NCBI GenBank assembly: GCA_964453055.1
Contig: CAYVOD010000003.1
Span: 1-64,000, forward strand
From: UBA2256 sp964453055
GTDB lineage: Bacteria > Spirochaetota > Spirochaetia > Treponematales > Rectinemataceae
DNA: 64,000 nt
Direction of reading: 5' to 3'
Below, in pieces: positions 16,202 to 25,242 of this stretch. How positions within the stretch are numbered: position 1 is the first letter of the stretch; each line of letters begins with the position of its first letter. The notes below the pieces were generated by a model. That model did not search any database, was not told where the DNA came from, and saw nothing but the letters and a program-made list of their open reading frames with translations. The position numbers and the translations under genes were made by a program.

Positions 16202-17266
16202 TCAAGCCGGCACGATGATGTTGTACAGCCCGTGCAGCCTTTCCATCACCAGGGGGAAGTCGCAGCGCGCCAGCTCCTCGACCTCGCCGTCGCACTGCAA
16301 GGGCAGGCGCTCGGAATAATTCACTTCGATTTTATCCGCGTCGAAGTGCAGTACCTCGGCTACATTCTCGTGAAAACCCTTCTCGATGGCACCCTTTACC
16401 AGAAGCTTTTTCAAAAGACCGGTCTGGGATACGGTGATCCCGTTGCGATCATCGGGCAGAATCCGCTTGTTAGAACCGTACTGCCTGTTGCCGGAGGCTC
16501 CTAAAGCCACCAGAAGCCGAAATGCCTCGCTTTCATGCACTAACCGACCCGCACCATCCCAGGCTTTTAAACCCATGGGCACTACCCTGTATGCCCTGTC
16601 GTAGAAAAGCGTGGCCACGTTCACCCAGAATTTGTAAGAGTCGCCGGGAAAATGGGCCTTCAATTTGTTGGTGCGGTCCGCGACGTATGCGTCAAGGCCC
16701 ACGCTGGCTATGTTGAAGGACCAAAGGGGAGCCTTTCCCCCGTCCTCGGCCGGTCGCACCTGGATGGCGGACCTGCGCTCCAGGGCTACAGGCCCCAGGA
16801 AGCGCCCTAAAGCCGCTACCAAGTCCCTGCCCTCCGAACCGTCGTTGCCCGTGCCTAAGGGAAGCCTCAGTAGGCCGAAACGGTTCTTTTGGTCCTCCGG
16901 CAAGCGCACCAGGCGTTCGGCGGTCTCCAGGCTGGTGCCGTCGCCCCCGGCGGTCATGATTATATGCAGAGAGTCCCTGCCGTTGGCGCCGGATCTCTCC
17001 AGCACGCGCTGCGCGATGGCGGCCGCGTGGCCGCAGCGCTCCGTCCGGTGCAGGTGCACCTGGGGCTCGTCGGACCTGAGAGGGAGAGCCGAAGCCGCCT
17101 GCACTACCTGGTTCAATTCGCGCCTTCGCTTTCCCGCGAACCTGCGACGCTTGAAACCGCCAGCGTTGGGGTTGGCGATAATGTCTACCACGAGCATCCT
17201 GCCGGGAAAGGAGGGCGAATGGCTTAAGATCGCGCGAACGCCCTCGGCCAGGTCTTCAGGCTTCAT
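16202..17266 (-). CDS. diacylglycerol/sphingosine-type lipid kinase family protein
   Basis: A 354-residue protein of the DAGK catalytic family (YegS/DgkB-like). Key motifs are 'IIANPNAGG' near the start, the ATP-site 'IIMTAGGDGTSLETAERLV', and 'LLRLPLGTGNDGS'. A C-terminal beta region with 'GNRQYGSNKRILPDDRNGI' and 'LHFDADKIEVN' is typical of the second domain. Members phosphorylate diacylglycerol or related lipids. The start is uncertain: ATG at 17266 is used here, but TTG at 17290 and ATG at 17197 are possible and none has a strong ribosome site. It lies 42 nt after the ABC permease gene on the same strand. Confidence 0.83.
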   Translation of the reverse strand: MKPEDLAEGVRAILSHSPSFPGRMLVVDIIANPNAGGFKRRRFAGKRRRELNQVVQAASALPLRSDEPQVHLHRTERCGHAAAIAQRVLERSGANGRDSLHIIMTAGGDGTSLETAERLVRLPEDQKNRFGLLRLPLGTGNDGSEGRDLVAALGRFLGPVALERRSAIQVRPAEDGGKAPLWSFNIASVGLDAYVADRTNKLKAHFPGDSYKFWVNVATLFYDRAYRVVPMGLKAWDGAGRLVHESEAFRLLVALGASGNRQYGSNKRILPDDRNGITVSQTGLLKKLLVKGAIEKGFHENVAEVLHFDADKIEVNYSERLPLQCDGEVEELARCDFPLVMERLHGLYNIIVPA

Positions 17267-17308
17267 GGAGAGAAGAATATAGCGCCACAACGACTCTGTC
17301 CATGTACC

Positions 17309-18124
17309 TCAGCCTTTCACCGCGCCCATGGTCAGCCCCTTTACCACGTACTTCTGGAAAATCATGGTGAGGATTATCGCGGGAGTCATGATCGCTACGG
17401 CTGCCGCCATCACAGCCCCCCAGTCCACCTCCGCGTAGGAAACGAAGTTGTAGACCGCTATGGGCAAGGTCTTCGTCTTTTCCATGCTCAAGACCTGGGA
17501 GAACATGAAATTGTTCCAGGAAAAAATGAAGGAAAGGGTGATGGATGTCACTATGCCCGGCGTCGCTATGGGCAGGATGATCGACAGGAAGGCCTTCTGC
17601 CTTGTCGCTCCGTCCACCATGGCCGACTCCTCCATTTCCAGTGGTATGCTCTCGAAGTAGCTGGACATGATCCAGACCACGATGGGGAGGGCAATGAGCA
17701 TATGGGAGAGGATGAGGGCGACGTAGGAGTCCATGAGCTTGAGCCGGGAGAAGATAATGTACCAGGGCATGAGGAAGGAAATGCCCGGCATGAGCCTGGC
17801 CACGAGAATGAAAACCGAAAGCTTTTTCTGCTTGAATCGGGCGATCGAATACGCTGCCGGCAAACCCAGCAGCAGGGAAAAACCCACGGCGCTCAAACCT
17901 ACGATCAGGGAGTTCTTGAAATATCTCAAGAAATTTTGCTCCGCGAAGACTCTTATGTAGTTGTCGATGACTGGGGAGAAAAGTATTTTGGGCGGCCAGG
18001 CGACTATGTCCACCTGGGTCTTGAAGGAGGAACTGAGCATCCACAAGAAGGGAAAAAGCACCGGGACCGCTATGCAGAGCATTAGAACGACCCAAAAAAC
18101 TCGCTTTGCCGTTGTCGTACGCAT
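17309..18124 (-). CDS. carbohydrate ABC transporter permease (MalG-like)
   Basis: A 271-residue inner-membrane subunit of a CUT1-type sugar importer. Six membrane segments are visible, the first at about residues 10-30. The ATPase-coupling EAA loop reads 'EMEESAMVDGATRQKAFLSI' (about residues 165-185), with the conserved Gly of 'DGA' present. The protein ends 'VVKGLTMGAVKG', typical for MalG/UgpE relatives. It follows its partner permease by 9 nt, with an AGGGGG ribosome site. No ATPase gene is adjacent; such systems often share a MsmK/UgpC-type ATPase encoded elsewhere. Confidence 0.92.
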   Translation of the reverse strand: MRTTTAKRVFWVVLMLCIAVPVLFPFLWMLSSSFKTQVDIVAWPPKILFSPVIDNYIRVFAEQNFLRYFKNSLIVGLSAVGFSLLLGLPAAYSIARFKQKKLSVFILVARLMPGISFLMPWYIIFSRLKLMDSYVALILSHMLIALPIVVWIMSSYFESIPLEMEESAMVDGATRQKAFLSIILPIATPGIVTSITLSFIFSWNNFMFSQVLSMEKTKTLPIAVYNFVSYAEVDWGAVMAAAVAIMTPAIILTMIFQKYVVKGLTMGAVKG

Positions 18125-18133
18125 GGCTGCCCC

Positions 18134-19012
18134 CTAAAGCTCGAAGCGCTTTCGCAGCGCCATAATGCCAAGGCTGAAAGCCAAGACGAGAAGAAACAGG
18201 AAGACCAGAATCACCGAGGACTGGCCCATGCGGAAATATTCGAACGAATACTTGTATGCCATGACGTTGAGCGTTTCCGAGGAGTAACCCGGGCCTCCGC
18301 CTGTCATCGCGTAAATAATGTCGTACGTCTTAAGCGCATCGACCGAGCGAAGTATCATGGCGGTGAGCAAGGTCGGGCTTATCATGGGCAATGTGATTTT
18401 CGTGAATATCTGGAGGGCGTTCGCGCCGTCGACCTTCGCAGATTCGTAAGGTTCCTGCGAAAGGCTGGCGAGGCCGGCCAGAACGATGAGCGCTATCATC
18501 GGCGTCCACTGCCATATATCCACCAACGCCAGCGAGGGAATGACCGATTTAGCGCTGGACACCCATGCCGCGCGGGGAAGCCCGAAAAGGCTCAAGACAT
18601 AGTTGGCCAATCCTATCGTGGGATCGAAAAAAAGATTCCACACGATGCCGATTGCCACCGGCGTCGCTACCAGCGGCAGAAGGAGAATGAGTTTCATGGC
18701 CGATTTGCCCTTGAATTCGCGGTTTAAAAGGAGGGCGACGGCCAGGCCCAGCACAGTCTCCGCGACGACTGTTATGGCGGTGAAGGAAAAAGTCCTTCCG
18801 ATAGCTTCCAGAAAGCGAGGCTCGCCCAGCACGCGGACATAGGATTTAAAACCTATTAGCTTGAGCGGCATTCCCGACGTGAGGTTCCAGTTGGTAAAGC
18901 TCAAAAACAAGGTATAGATCACGGGGAAGAGCATCATGACGACGATGAAAAGCACCGCCGGCAAAGGAAAGAGAATCCTGAAATGCCTTTCGATAAAGCT
19001 ACTTTTAGTCAT
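18134..19012 (-). CDS. carbohydrate ABC transporter permease (MalF/UgpA-like)
   Basis: A 292-residue permease, the second half of the importer heterodimer. It opens 'ERHFRILFPLPAVLFIVVMM' and then 'LFLSFTNWNLTSG', characteristic of sugar permeases of this group. Six membrane segments are predicted. The EAA loop is 'EPYESAKVDGANALQIFTKI', followed by 'PMISPTLLTAMILRSVDALK'. AGGAGG-type ribosome site before the ATG. Between it and the upstream binding-protein gene are two hairpins, one with a T-run, which should make permease expression lower than that of the binding protein. Confidence 0.92.
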   Translation of the reverse strand: MTKSSFIERHFRILFPLPAVLFIVVMMLFPVIYTLFLSFTNWNLTSGMPLKLIGFKSYVRVLGEPRFLEAIGRTFSFTAITVVAETVLGLAVALLLNREFKGKSAMKLILLLPLVATPVAIGIVWNLFFDPTIGLANYVLSLFGLPRAAWVSSAKSVIPSLALVDIWQWTPMIALIVLAGLASLSQEPYESAKVDGANALQIFTKITLPMISPTLLTAMILRSVDALKTYDIIYAMTGGGPGYSSETLNVMAYKYSFEYFRMGQSSVILVFLFLLVLAFSLGIMALRKRFEL

Positions 19013-19126
19013 TGGCTCCTCCTACACCGCATGGCCAGTATCTCAGATAAAATTGCCCCGTCGCATAAAATTTTAAGTTTGTTCTTTTCTTAGAATTTTC
19101 AAAGCAAAAAGCGCCAGAACGATTCG

Positions 19127-19194
19127 GCCCCGGAAACGGGAATCCATGTTCCGGGGCGATCGACGAAAAGGAGCGCGGCCAGGCGGCCGCGCTC
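19127..19194 (-). terminator. tandem hairpins between binding-protein and permease genes (leaky terminator)
   Basis: Read on the minus strand, the first hairpin is a 10-bp stem (19185-19194 with 19171-19180, loop AGGC) followed by a TTTT run (19169-19166). A second hairpin has a 9-bp stem (19149-19157 with 19127-19135). The position just after the binding-protein stop is where partial terminators or stabilising stems commonly set the excess of binding protein over permeases. Confidence 0.7.
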
Positions 19195-19213
19195 GGTTCG
19201 AGCAACGTTTAAA

Positions 19214-20467
19214 TCAATACACTCCGTACTCGCCGGTGTCCTCGAGCAGCTCATTGACCTGCTTCACCTTCTGCTTGGCGAGATCGGCCAACTTCTGGGA
19301 GGTGCCCGCGGTGTTGATGGACTCGATGATCACCTCGCCGATGAGGTCGCGGGCGTTGCCCACGGCGCTCATGTAGGGCCTGTCGAAGGGATTGCCGTTC
19401 TTGGCGGCGAAGGCCTGGGAGACTACGAGTTCGGGATTGGCCTTAGCGACGACGGCGGGGTCGGCCCAAGCCGAGTTGCGGGACATCGGGATGGATGCGC
19501 CGCCCAAGGCTTTCTTGGCAAGGTCAGCGCTGGTGGCCCACTTGATGAAGTCCATGGCCAACGCCTTGTTCTTGGACTGCCTGGCAACCGCCATGCCCCA
19601 GGAGACGACGAAGAAGGGGTTGCTGGCCTTGGGGCCTGCGGGCAGGTTTGCGATGCCCACGTCGGCCGCGGTCAGCTGGCTCTTGGCCGGATCGACGATC
19701 TGGCTGAAGAAGACCGAGGCGTCGGTCCACATGGCTACCTTACCGGCCTGGAAGAGGGGCATTATGTTTTCCCAGGACATGGAAGTAACGCCGGTGGGGC
19801 CGTAGAGGGCGAGGAGCTTGCCATAGAAGCGGATGGCGTCCAGGGATTCCTTGGAATCGAAGACCGCCACGCCCTTGTCCAGGTATTTGCCGCCGTAGTT
19901 GTACACATAGCTGGAAAGCTGAGTGACGGCAGCGGCGCCCTTGCCGCGAGAAGCGAAGCCGGCGATCTCGGTGGAATCCAAGGCCTTGGCGGCGGCTTCG
20001 AGTTCTGCGAAGGTCTTGGGCACGGAGAGACCGGCCTTCTTGAAGAGGTCCTTCCTGTAGTACAGCACCTGCCACTCGGTGACCAGGGGCACCAGGTAGG
20101 GCTTGTTGCCGAAGCGGGCGACGCCCATGGCGCTCTCGGGATAGTCGGAGAAGTCGTAGCTCGTCAGGGGCTCGTACCAGCCGTTCTTGTAGAACATCTT
20201 CCCTTCCTGGAGGGGCCTGGTCATGAAGACGTCGGCGGAGGAAGAGTTGGTGGCGAACTCGGTGGTGAGCTTGGTGGTGAGCTGGCTCTCCTGCAGGCTC
20301 TCGACGTTGACTTTCACGCCTGTGGCCTTTTCGTACTCGGGGATATACTGCTTCAGCAGATCCCCATAGGGATGGTTGGCGACAAGGACACGGATTTCCT
20401 TGGCTTGCGCCCCGGCTCCGAATACCAGCGCCGCGAGCAGCAGCAAGGTAATCAGCTTAGATTTCAT
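19214..20467 (-). CDS. ABC transporter extracellular sugar-binding protein
   Basis: A 417-residue periplasmic binding protein of family 1. The Sec signal peptide (about residues 1-22) ends 'GAGAQAKEIRVL' with no lipobox Cys, so it may be soluble unless anchored otherwise. 'YEKATGVKVNVESLQESQLT' and 'VFMTRPLQEGKMFYKNGW' near the N-terminus, 'YLVPLVTEWQVLYYRKDLF' and 'MDFIKWATSADLAKKALGGA' are typical cluster-B/family-1 features. The ATG at 20467 has AAGGAGG upstream. First gene of the importer operon, divergent from the rpiR gene. The ligand is not identifiable; downstream catabolic genes suggest a sugar acid or polyol. Confidence 0.92.
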   Translation of the reverse strand: MKSKLITLLLLAALVFGAGAQAKEIRVLVANHPYGDLLKQYIPEYEKATGVKVNVESLQESQLTTKLTTEFATNSSSADVFMTRPLQEGKMFYKNGWYEPLTSYDFSDYPESAMGVARFGNKPYLVPLVTEWQVLYYRKDLFKKAGLSVPKTFAELEAAAKALDSTEIAGFASRGKGAAAVTQLSSYVYNYGGKYLDKGVAVFDSKESLDAIRFYGKLLALYGPTGVTSMSWENIMPLFQAGKVAMWTDASVFFSQIVDPAKSQLTAADVGIANLPAGPKASNPFFVVSWGMAVARQSKNKALAMDFIKWATSADLAKKALGGASIPMSRNSAWADPAVVAKANPELVVSQAFAAKNGNPFDRPYMSAVGNARDLIGEVIIESINTAGTSQKLADLAKQKVKQVNELLEDTGEYGVY

Positions 20468-20517
20468 AGAAGCCTCCTTGATCGAAAATATATGATATAC
20501 GATCTCTTTCCCGCCCC

Positions 20518-20546
20518 AGTATCCCACCGTTTTAATCTGGCGTCAA
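20518..20546 (-). promoter_or_regulatory. promoter of the sugar ABC operon
   Basis: On the minus strand: TTGACG (20546-20541), a 17-nt spacer, then GATACT (20523-20518). The -35 matches consensus at 5 of 6 and the -10 at 4 of 6. It leaves a leader of roughly 45 nt before the ATG at 20467. Confidence 0.65.
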
Positions 20547-20555
20547 GGATAGTTT

Positions 20556-20570
20556 TGAAAAATGTTTTCA
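20556..20570. promoter_or_regulatory. candidate RpiR operator
   Basis: The inverted repeat TGAAAA-ATG-TTTTCA lies about 10 nt upstream of the -35 box of the ABC promoter and 80 nt before the divergent rpiR start. Symmetrical AT-rich sites of this shape are usual for RpiR-type regulators. A second, weaker repeat (GATCG-N15-CGATC, 20480-20504) lies in the leader. Confidence 0.5.
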
Positions 20571-20649
20571 TCGTATTGGTTATTTTTTTCACGATCTCCT
20601 TTACAGAACTCGGAACGAGTGATACAACCATTCATACGAGGATTGGATA

Positions 20650-21492
20650 GTGGCGGAAAGAAGCTGCATGTACTTGATTCACTCCTATTCGGACGCGTTC
20701 AGCGCCAAGGAGAAACGTGTGGCCGAGTACATCAGCCTCCATCCCCAGGAAGCCGTCCATCCAAGCATCGACGAATTGGCTGCCCTCATCGGGGTTTCGG
20801 TCTCCACACTCCTGCGCTTCGTCAAAAAACTCGGCTACGGCTCTTACCAGGAATTCCGCATCGCCCTTGCCACGGAAACCCTCAAGCCCGAATCGCGATA
20901 CTATGAGATCGAGGTGGACGAGTCCGAGGATTCGGTGAGCATTTCATGCAAGGCGGCCAGGGCGGCCTTGGACATGACCGAAAAACTCGTGGACAGGGAC
21001 TGCGTCAAGATAATCGCGCAAAAAGCCTGCCAGGCCGCCTGCGTCTGCATCTTCGGGCTCGGCGGCTCGGGACTCGTGGCCCGGGACGCCCTGCACAAGC
21101 TCATACGTTCAGGAATCCGCTGCCAATCAGCCGAGGATTTCCACCTCCAGCTCATGATGGCATCCCAGGTCGGCGAGGCTGATCTGGGAATTCTCATATC
21201 CCATACGGGAGCCAATAAGGACAGCCTCGCAATAGCCGAAGTGCTCAGGAGGAACAACTGCCCCCTCGCCGTCATAACTACATATCCCCGCTCTCCCTTG
21301 GCGAGGATGGCGGACTATCTCCTGGTCGCCGGAGCTCCCGGTTCCTCGGTGATTTCCGAGGCTTTCTCGGCCAGGATCGCTCACTTGGCTATCATCGATT
21401 CGCTCTATATAGAAGTAATGGGACAGCTCAAGAACCGGGGAATCCGTAACGTGGAAAAAATGAGGAGCGCGATAGCGGGAAGAAGGATATGA
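20650..21492 (+). CDS. RpiR-family (MurR/RpiR) transcriptional regulator
   Basis: A 280-residue regulator starting at a GTG codon. The N-terminal HTH_6 domain contains 'AEYISLHPQEAVHPSIDELA' and 'VSVSTLLRFVKKLGYGSYQE'. The C-terminal SIS sugar-phosphate-binding domain contains 'CIFGLGGSGLVARDALHKLI' and 'DLGILISHTGANKDSLAIAE', where the Ser/Thr residues would hold the phosphate. These proteins sense phosphosugars. Its position between the divergent importer and the gnd-pfkB-dehydrogenase genes makes it the likely regulator of both. A weak ribosome site precedes the GTG. Confidence 0.92.
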   Translation: MAERSCMYLIHSYSDAFSAKEKRVAEYISLHPQEAVHPSIDELAALIGVSVSTLLRFVKKLGYGSYQEFRIALATETLKPESRYYEIEVDESEDSVSISCKAARAALDMTEKLVDRDCVKIIAQKACQAACVCIFGLGGSGLVARDALHKLIRSGIRCQSAEDFHLQLMMASQVGEADLGILISHTGANKDSLAIAEVLRRNNCPLAVITTYPRSPLARMADYLLVAGAPGSSVISEAFSARIAHLAIIDSLYIEVMGQLKNRGIRNVEKMRSAIAGRRI

Positions 21493-21578
21493 GTCGACTC
21501 CAAAGATCCGGCGATCTTTGAAAAACTCATATGATAACAATAAAGATTCCTGCCCCGCGGCAGGATAACGGAGGAAAC

Positions 21579-23030
21579 ATGAAGGCAGACATCGGGCTTA
21601 TCGGCTTGGCGGTCATGGGCGAAAATCTGGTGCTCAACATGGAAAGCAAGGGATTCACCGTGGCGGTTTACAACAGGACCACGAGCAAAGTGGACGACTT
21701 TTTGGCAGGCAGGGGGGCGGGCAAGAAAATTTTAGGAGCTCACTCCTTCTCGGAGCTGGCGTCCCGCTTAAGCTCGCCCCGGAAGGTGATGATCATGGTC
21801 AAGGCAGGGCAGGCGGTGGACGACACGATCGCCCAGCTGCTGCCCTGCCTTGACAAGGGCGATATCATCATCGACGGGGGCAACTCCAACTACGAGGATA
21901 CCAGGCGAAGGGCCGCCGAACTGGAAGCCAAAGGCTTCCTCTTCGTGGGCTCCGGCGTGTCGGGAGGAGAGGAAGGAGCCCTGAACGGCCCCTCCCTTAT
22001 GCCTGGCGGCTCAGCGGCGGCATGGAAGCATATCAAGCCGATTTTCCAGGCTATAGCGGCAAAAGTGGAGGACGGGAGCCCCTGCTGCGACTGGGTGGGT
22101 TCCGACGGGGCCGGCCACTTCGTGAAGATGGTGCACAACGGCATCGAGTACGGGGACATGCAGCTGATCTGCGAGGTCTACCAGATCATGAGGGACAGGC
22201 TCGGCATGAGCGAAGACGAGATGAGCGCCGTGTTCGCCCAGTGGAATTCCGGCGACCTGGACTCCTATCTGGTGGAGATCACCAGGGACATCTTGGCCTA
22301 CAAGGACGAAGACGGAAAACCCTTGGTCACCAAGATCCTCGACACCGCCGGACAGAAAGGCACGGGCAAATGGGCGGGCATAGCGGCCCTCAATTTCGGC
22401 GTTCCCCTTACCCTCATCGGCGAATCGGTCTTCGCACGTTGCCTTTCGGCGGCCAAAACCGAACGGGTGACGGCCTCGAAAATTCTCTCCGGGCCGAAGG
22501 CGCTGACCTTCTCGGGCGACAAGAAAGCCTTCGTGAAGGACCTGGGCGCGGCCCTCTACGCTGCCAAGGTCGTCTCCTACGCCCAGGGCTTCCTCCTCAT
22601 GGCCGAGGCGGCCAAGGAGTACGGCTGGAGCCTGGACTTCGGCTCCATCGCCCTGATGTGGAGAGGCGGATGCATCATACGCTCAGTCTTCCTGGGCAAG
22701 ATCAAGGAAGCCTTCGACAAGGACAAGGGCCTCGCTAACCTCATGATCGCCCCCTTCTTCGCCGAAAAACTGGCCCACGGCCAGGCCAGCTGGCGCCGGG
22801 TGGTAGCCGAATGCGCCATCGCGGGCATACCCGCCCCGGCACTCTACTCCGCGCTCTCCTACTACGACGGGATGAGGACCGAGCGCCTGCCGGCCAACCT
22901 TCTGCAGGCCCAGCGCGACTATTTCGGCGCCCATACCTACGAGCGCGTCGACCAGCCCAGGGGCAAGTTCTTCCATACCAACTGGACGGGTCATGGCGGA
23001 ACGACCTCCGCCTCCACCTATAACGTATAA
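21579..23030 (+). CDS. gnd: 6-phosphogluconate dehydrogenase (decarboxylating)
   Basis: Oxidises 6-phosphogluconate to ribulose 5-phosphate and CO2 with NADP+. The 483-residue length matches the long dimeric form. 'IGLIGLAVMGENLVLNM' is the nucleotide-binding loop, with Ala instead of the more usual Gly after Leu. 'VYNRTTSKVDDFL', 'IIDGGNSNYEDTRRR', 'VGSGVSGGEEGALNGPSLMP', 'VKMVHNGIEYGDMQLI' (catalytic Lys and Asn) and 'KGTGKW' all match Gnd. The ATG at 21579 has GAGGA upstream. Being in this RpiR cluster instead of with glucose-6-phosphate dehydrogenase suggests that it feeds gluconate-derived carbon into the pentose phosphate pathway. Confidence 0.96.
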   Translation: MKADIGLIGLAVMGENLVLNMESKGFTVAVYNRTTSKVDDFLAGRGAGKKILGAHSFSELASRLSSPRKVMIMVKAGQAVDDTIAQLLPCLDKGDIIIDGGNSNYEDTRRRAAELEAKGFLFVGSGVSGGEEGALNGPSLMPGGSAAAWKHIKPIFQAIAAKVEDGSPCCDWVGSDGAGHFVKMVHNGIEYGDMQLICEVYQIMRDRLGMSEDEMSAVFAQWNSGDLDSYLVEITRDILAYKDEDGKPLVTKILDTAGQKGTGKWAGIAALNFGVPLTLIGESVFARCLSAAKTERVTASKILSGPKALTFSGDKKAFVKDLGAALYAAKVVSYAQGFLLMAEAAKEYGWSLDFGSIALMWRGGCIIRSVFLGKIKEAFDKDKGLANLMIAPFFAEKLAHGQASWRRVVAECAIAGIPAPALYSALSYYDGMRTERLPANLLQAQRDYFGAHTYERVDQPRGKFFHTNWTGHGGTTSASTYNV

Positions 23031-23051
23031 GGCTAGATAAGGAGCACAACG

Positions 23052-24137
23052 ATGTCAGAACTTAAAATTCCGGCCAAGAAGGCCGGCGGATTGGATCTTC
23101 TCTCCCTCGGCGCCCTGGTCACCAGGCTCGATCCGGGCACGATACCCTTCGGTTTCGCCGATTTCTATCAGGTTCACGTGTCGGGGGGCGAATTCAACGT
23201 GGCGGCCAACATGGCACGCTGTTTCGGCCAGAGCACGGCGGTGACCAGCGCCATGGTGGACTACCCCATCGGAGCCAAGATCGAGGGCGAAGTGCGCAAG
23301 ATGGGAGTGCAGGGAATCTACAAGCGTTTCAAGCACGATGGGGTGAGGGGTCCCAACATGGCCCAGGTTTGGTCCGACCGGGGCCAGGGCGTTCGCGCCC
23401 CTGTGGTCTTCTATAACAGGGCCAACGAAGCTGCGGCCCTCCTCAAGCCCGGCGATTTCGACTGGGACGCCCTCTTCGCCAAGGGAATCCGCTGGTTCCA
23501 CTCGGGCGGCATTTTCGCCGCCCTTTCGCCCACGACGCCGGAGCTGGTGATCGAAGCGATGAAGGCGGCCAAGAAGGCGGGCGCCGTGGTCTCCTTCGAC
23601 CTCAACTACCGAGCCAAACTCTGGGCGGCCAACGGATCCGGCGCGACGGCTTCAGAAGTGCTGGGCCGCATCGCCGAACAGGTCGACATCATAGTAGGCA
23701 ACGAGGAAGACCTGCAGATGGGCCTGGGGCTCAAGGGACCGGACATCCACGCCGCTTCCAAGCTCGATCCCGAAGCCTTCTACCGCACCATCGAGGAAGT
23801 GAAGGAACGCTGGCCGAACGTCAAAGCCGTGGCCACAACCTTGAGGGAAGTGAAATCCACCAACCGTCACCTCTGGAGCGCCGTGCTCTGGCTGGAAGGC
23901 AAGCGCTTCGCCGCCCCCACCGCCGAGCTGGACGTTTACGACAGGGTGGGCGGAGGCGATGGTTTCGCCACCGGTCTCTTTTACGGCCTACTGGAGGGCA
24001 AGGATCCCCAGGAAGCCCTAGCCCTGGGCTGGGCTCATGGAGCCCTTCTCACCACCTTCCCGGGGGATACCACCATGGCCACCCTGGACCAGGTCGTGGC
24101 CTTCTCCAAGGGCGGCTCGGCGAGAATACAGCGCTGA
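23052..24137 (+). CDS. PfkB-family carbohydrate kinase (KdgK-like)
   Basis: A 361-residue ribokinase-family kinase. An N-terminal sugar-binding segment 'GEFNVAANMARCFGQSTAVT' is followed by a lid. 'VVSFDLNYRAKLWAANGSG' resembles 2-keto-3-deoxygluconate kinases. 'IIVGNEEDLQMGLGL' is the conserved N-E-E-D motif. The catalytic base lies in 'DRVGGGDGFATGLFYGLLEG'. KDG kinase is the nearest guess, though fructo-, adeno- or ribokinase activity cannot be excluded. It follows gnd by 21 nt. Confidence 0.88.
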   Translation: MSELKIPAKKAGGLDLLSLGALVTRLDPGTIPFGFADFYQVHVSGGEFNVAANMARCFGQSTAVTSAMVDYPIGAKIEGEVRKMGVQGIYKRFKHDGVRGPNMAQVWSDRGQGVRAPVVFYNRANEAAALLKPGDFDWDALFAKGIRWFHSGGIFAALSPTTPELVIEAMKAAKKAGAVVSFDLNYRAKLWAANGSGATASEVLGRIAEQVDIIVGNEEDLQMGLGLKGPDIHAASKLDPEAFYRTIEEVKERWPNVKAVATTLREVKSTNRHLWSAVLWLEGKRFAAPTAELDVYDRVGGGDGFATGLFYGLLEGKDPQEALALGWAHGALLTTFPGDTTMATLDQVVAFSKGGSARIQR

Positions 24138-24192
24138 GCGGCAAACCCGGCGCCTAAGGCAGGCTAGCTGCCAGACTTACTAGGGAGGCCAA

Positions 24193-25230
24193 ATGAAAGC
24201 CCTCGTGCTCGAAGCTTATAATAAGCTCGTTTTTAAAGAAGATTACCCGGAGCCGTCCTTGAGGACTACCGACGACGTGATAGTTCGCGTCAGGGCTTCC
24301 GCTATCTGCGGTTCCGACGTCCACGGCATGGACGGCTCCACAGGCAGGCGCGTCCCTCCCATCGTCATGGGCCACGAGGCGGCCGGGGAGATCGTTGAGG
24401 CCGGCTCTGCCGTGCGGGATTTCAAGGTCGGCGACAGGGTAACCTTCGACTCCACCGAGTACTGCGGCAAATGCTTTCATTGCCGGAGGGGAGAGGTGAA
24501 CCTCTGCGACAACAGGATGGTCCTGGGCGTTTCCTGCGCCGACTATCGCAGGGATGGCAGTTTTGCCGAATACCTGGTGGTCCCTGAGCGCATACTCTAC
24601 GCCCTGCCGGCGAACCTGGACTTCGCCGCGGCCTCCCTGGCCGAGCCCACGGCCGTGGCGGCCCACGCGGCGGCCATAACGCCCATAGCCATGGGGGATT
24701 CCCTGGCGGTGATAGGTTCGGGCCTTATAGGTCTTTTGCTCATCCAAATAGTGAGAGCCCATTCCCCGGGCCTCATCCTGGCTTTGGACACCGATCCGGA
24801 GCGCCGGGCCGCGGCCCTGGCGGCCGGAGCGAGCTTCGCCCTGGATCCCGCCGATCCGGCCAGCCAGAAAAAGATTCTCGAACTTACCGAAGGCCGGGGC
24901 GTGGACAGGAGCTTCGAGGCGGTGGGCGCCGCCGCCCCGATAGCCACGGCGATCGGGGCCACGCGCAAGGGCGGCTCGGTGACCCTCATCGGGAACGTCA
25001 GCCCCAAGGTGGAACTGCCCCTGCAGTCGGTGGTCACCAGACAGATCAGCCTCTTAGGTTCCTGCGCAATGGCCGGCGAGTATCCCCTGGTGCTCAAACT
25101 CCTAGCTTCGGGCAAGATCAAGAGCGAGTCCATCATCAGCGGGAAAGCCCCTCTTTCCGAGGGAGCCCAGTGGTTCGCCCGGCTCTACGCCCGGGAGAAG
25201 GGCTTGCTCAAGGTAGTCCTGGAACCCTAA
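24193..25230 (+). CDS. zinc-dependent medium-chain alcohol/polyol dehydrogenase
   Basis: A 345-residue NAD(P)-dependent dehydrogenase of the sorbitol/threonine/galactitol-phosphate group. Catalytic zinc ligands are Cys39 ('AICGSDVHG') and His61-Glu62 ('VMGHEAAGE'). The structural zinc has four Cys at 91, 94, 97 and 105 in 'CGKCFHCRRGEVNLC'. The Rossmann loop is 'AVIGSGLIGLLLIQI', then the acidic 'ALDTDPERR' that favours NAD. Its place between a sugar kinase and a Gfo-type dehydrogenase suggests oxidation of a polyol or sugar acid. The exact substrate is open. Confidence 0.9.
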   Translation: MKALVLEAYNKLVFKEDYPEPSLRTTDDVIVRVRASAICGSDVHGMDGSTGRRVPPIVMGHEAAGEIVEAGSAVRDFKVGDRVTFDSTEYCGKCFHCRRGEVNLCDNRMVLGVSCADYRRDGSFAEYLVVPERILYALPANLDFAAASLAEPTAVAAHAAAITPIAMGDSLAVIGSGLIGLLLIQIVRAHSPGLILALDTDPERRAAALAAGASFALDPADPASQKKILELTEGRGVDRSFEAVGAAAPIATAIGATRKGGSVTLIGNVSPKVELPLQSVVTRQISLLGSCAMAGEYPLVLKLLASGKIKSESIISGKAPLSEGAQWFARLYAREKGLLKVVLEP

Positions 25231-25242
25231 AGGAAAATCGCC

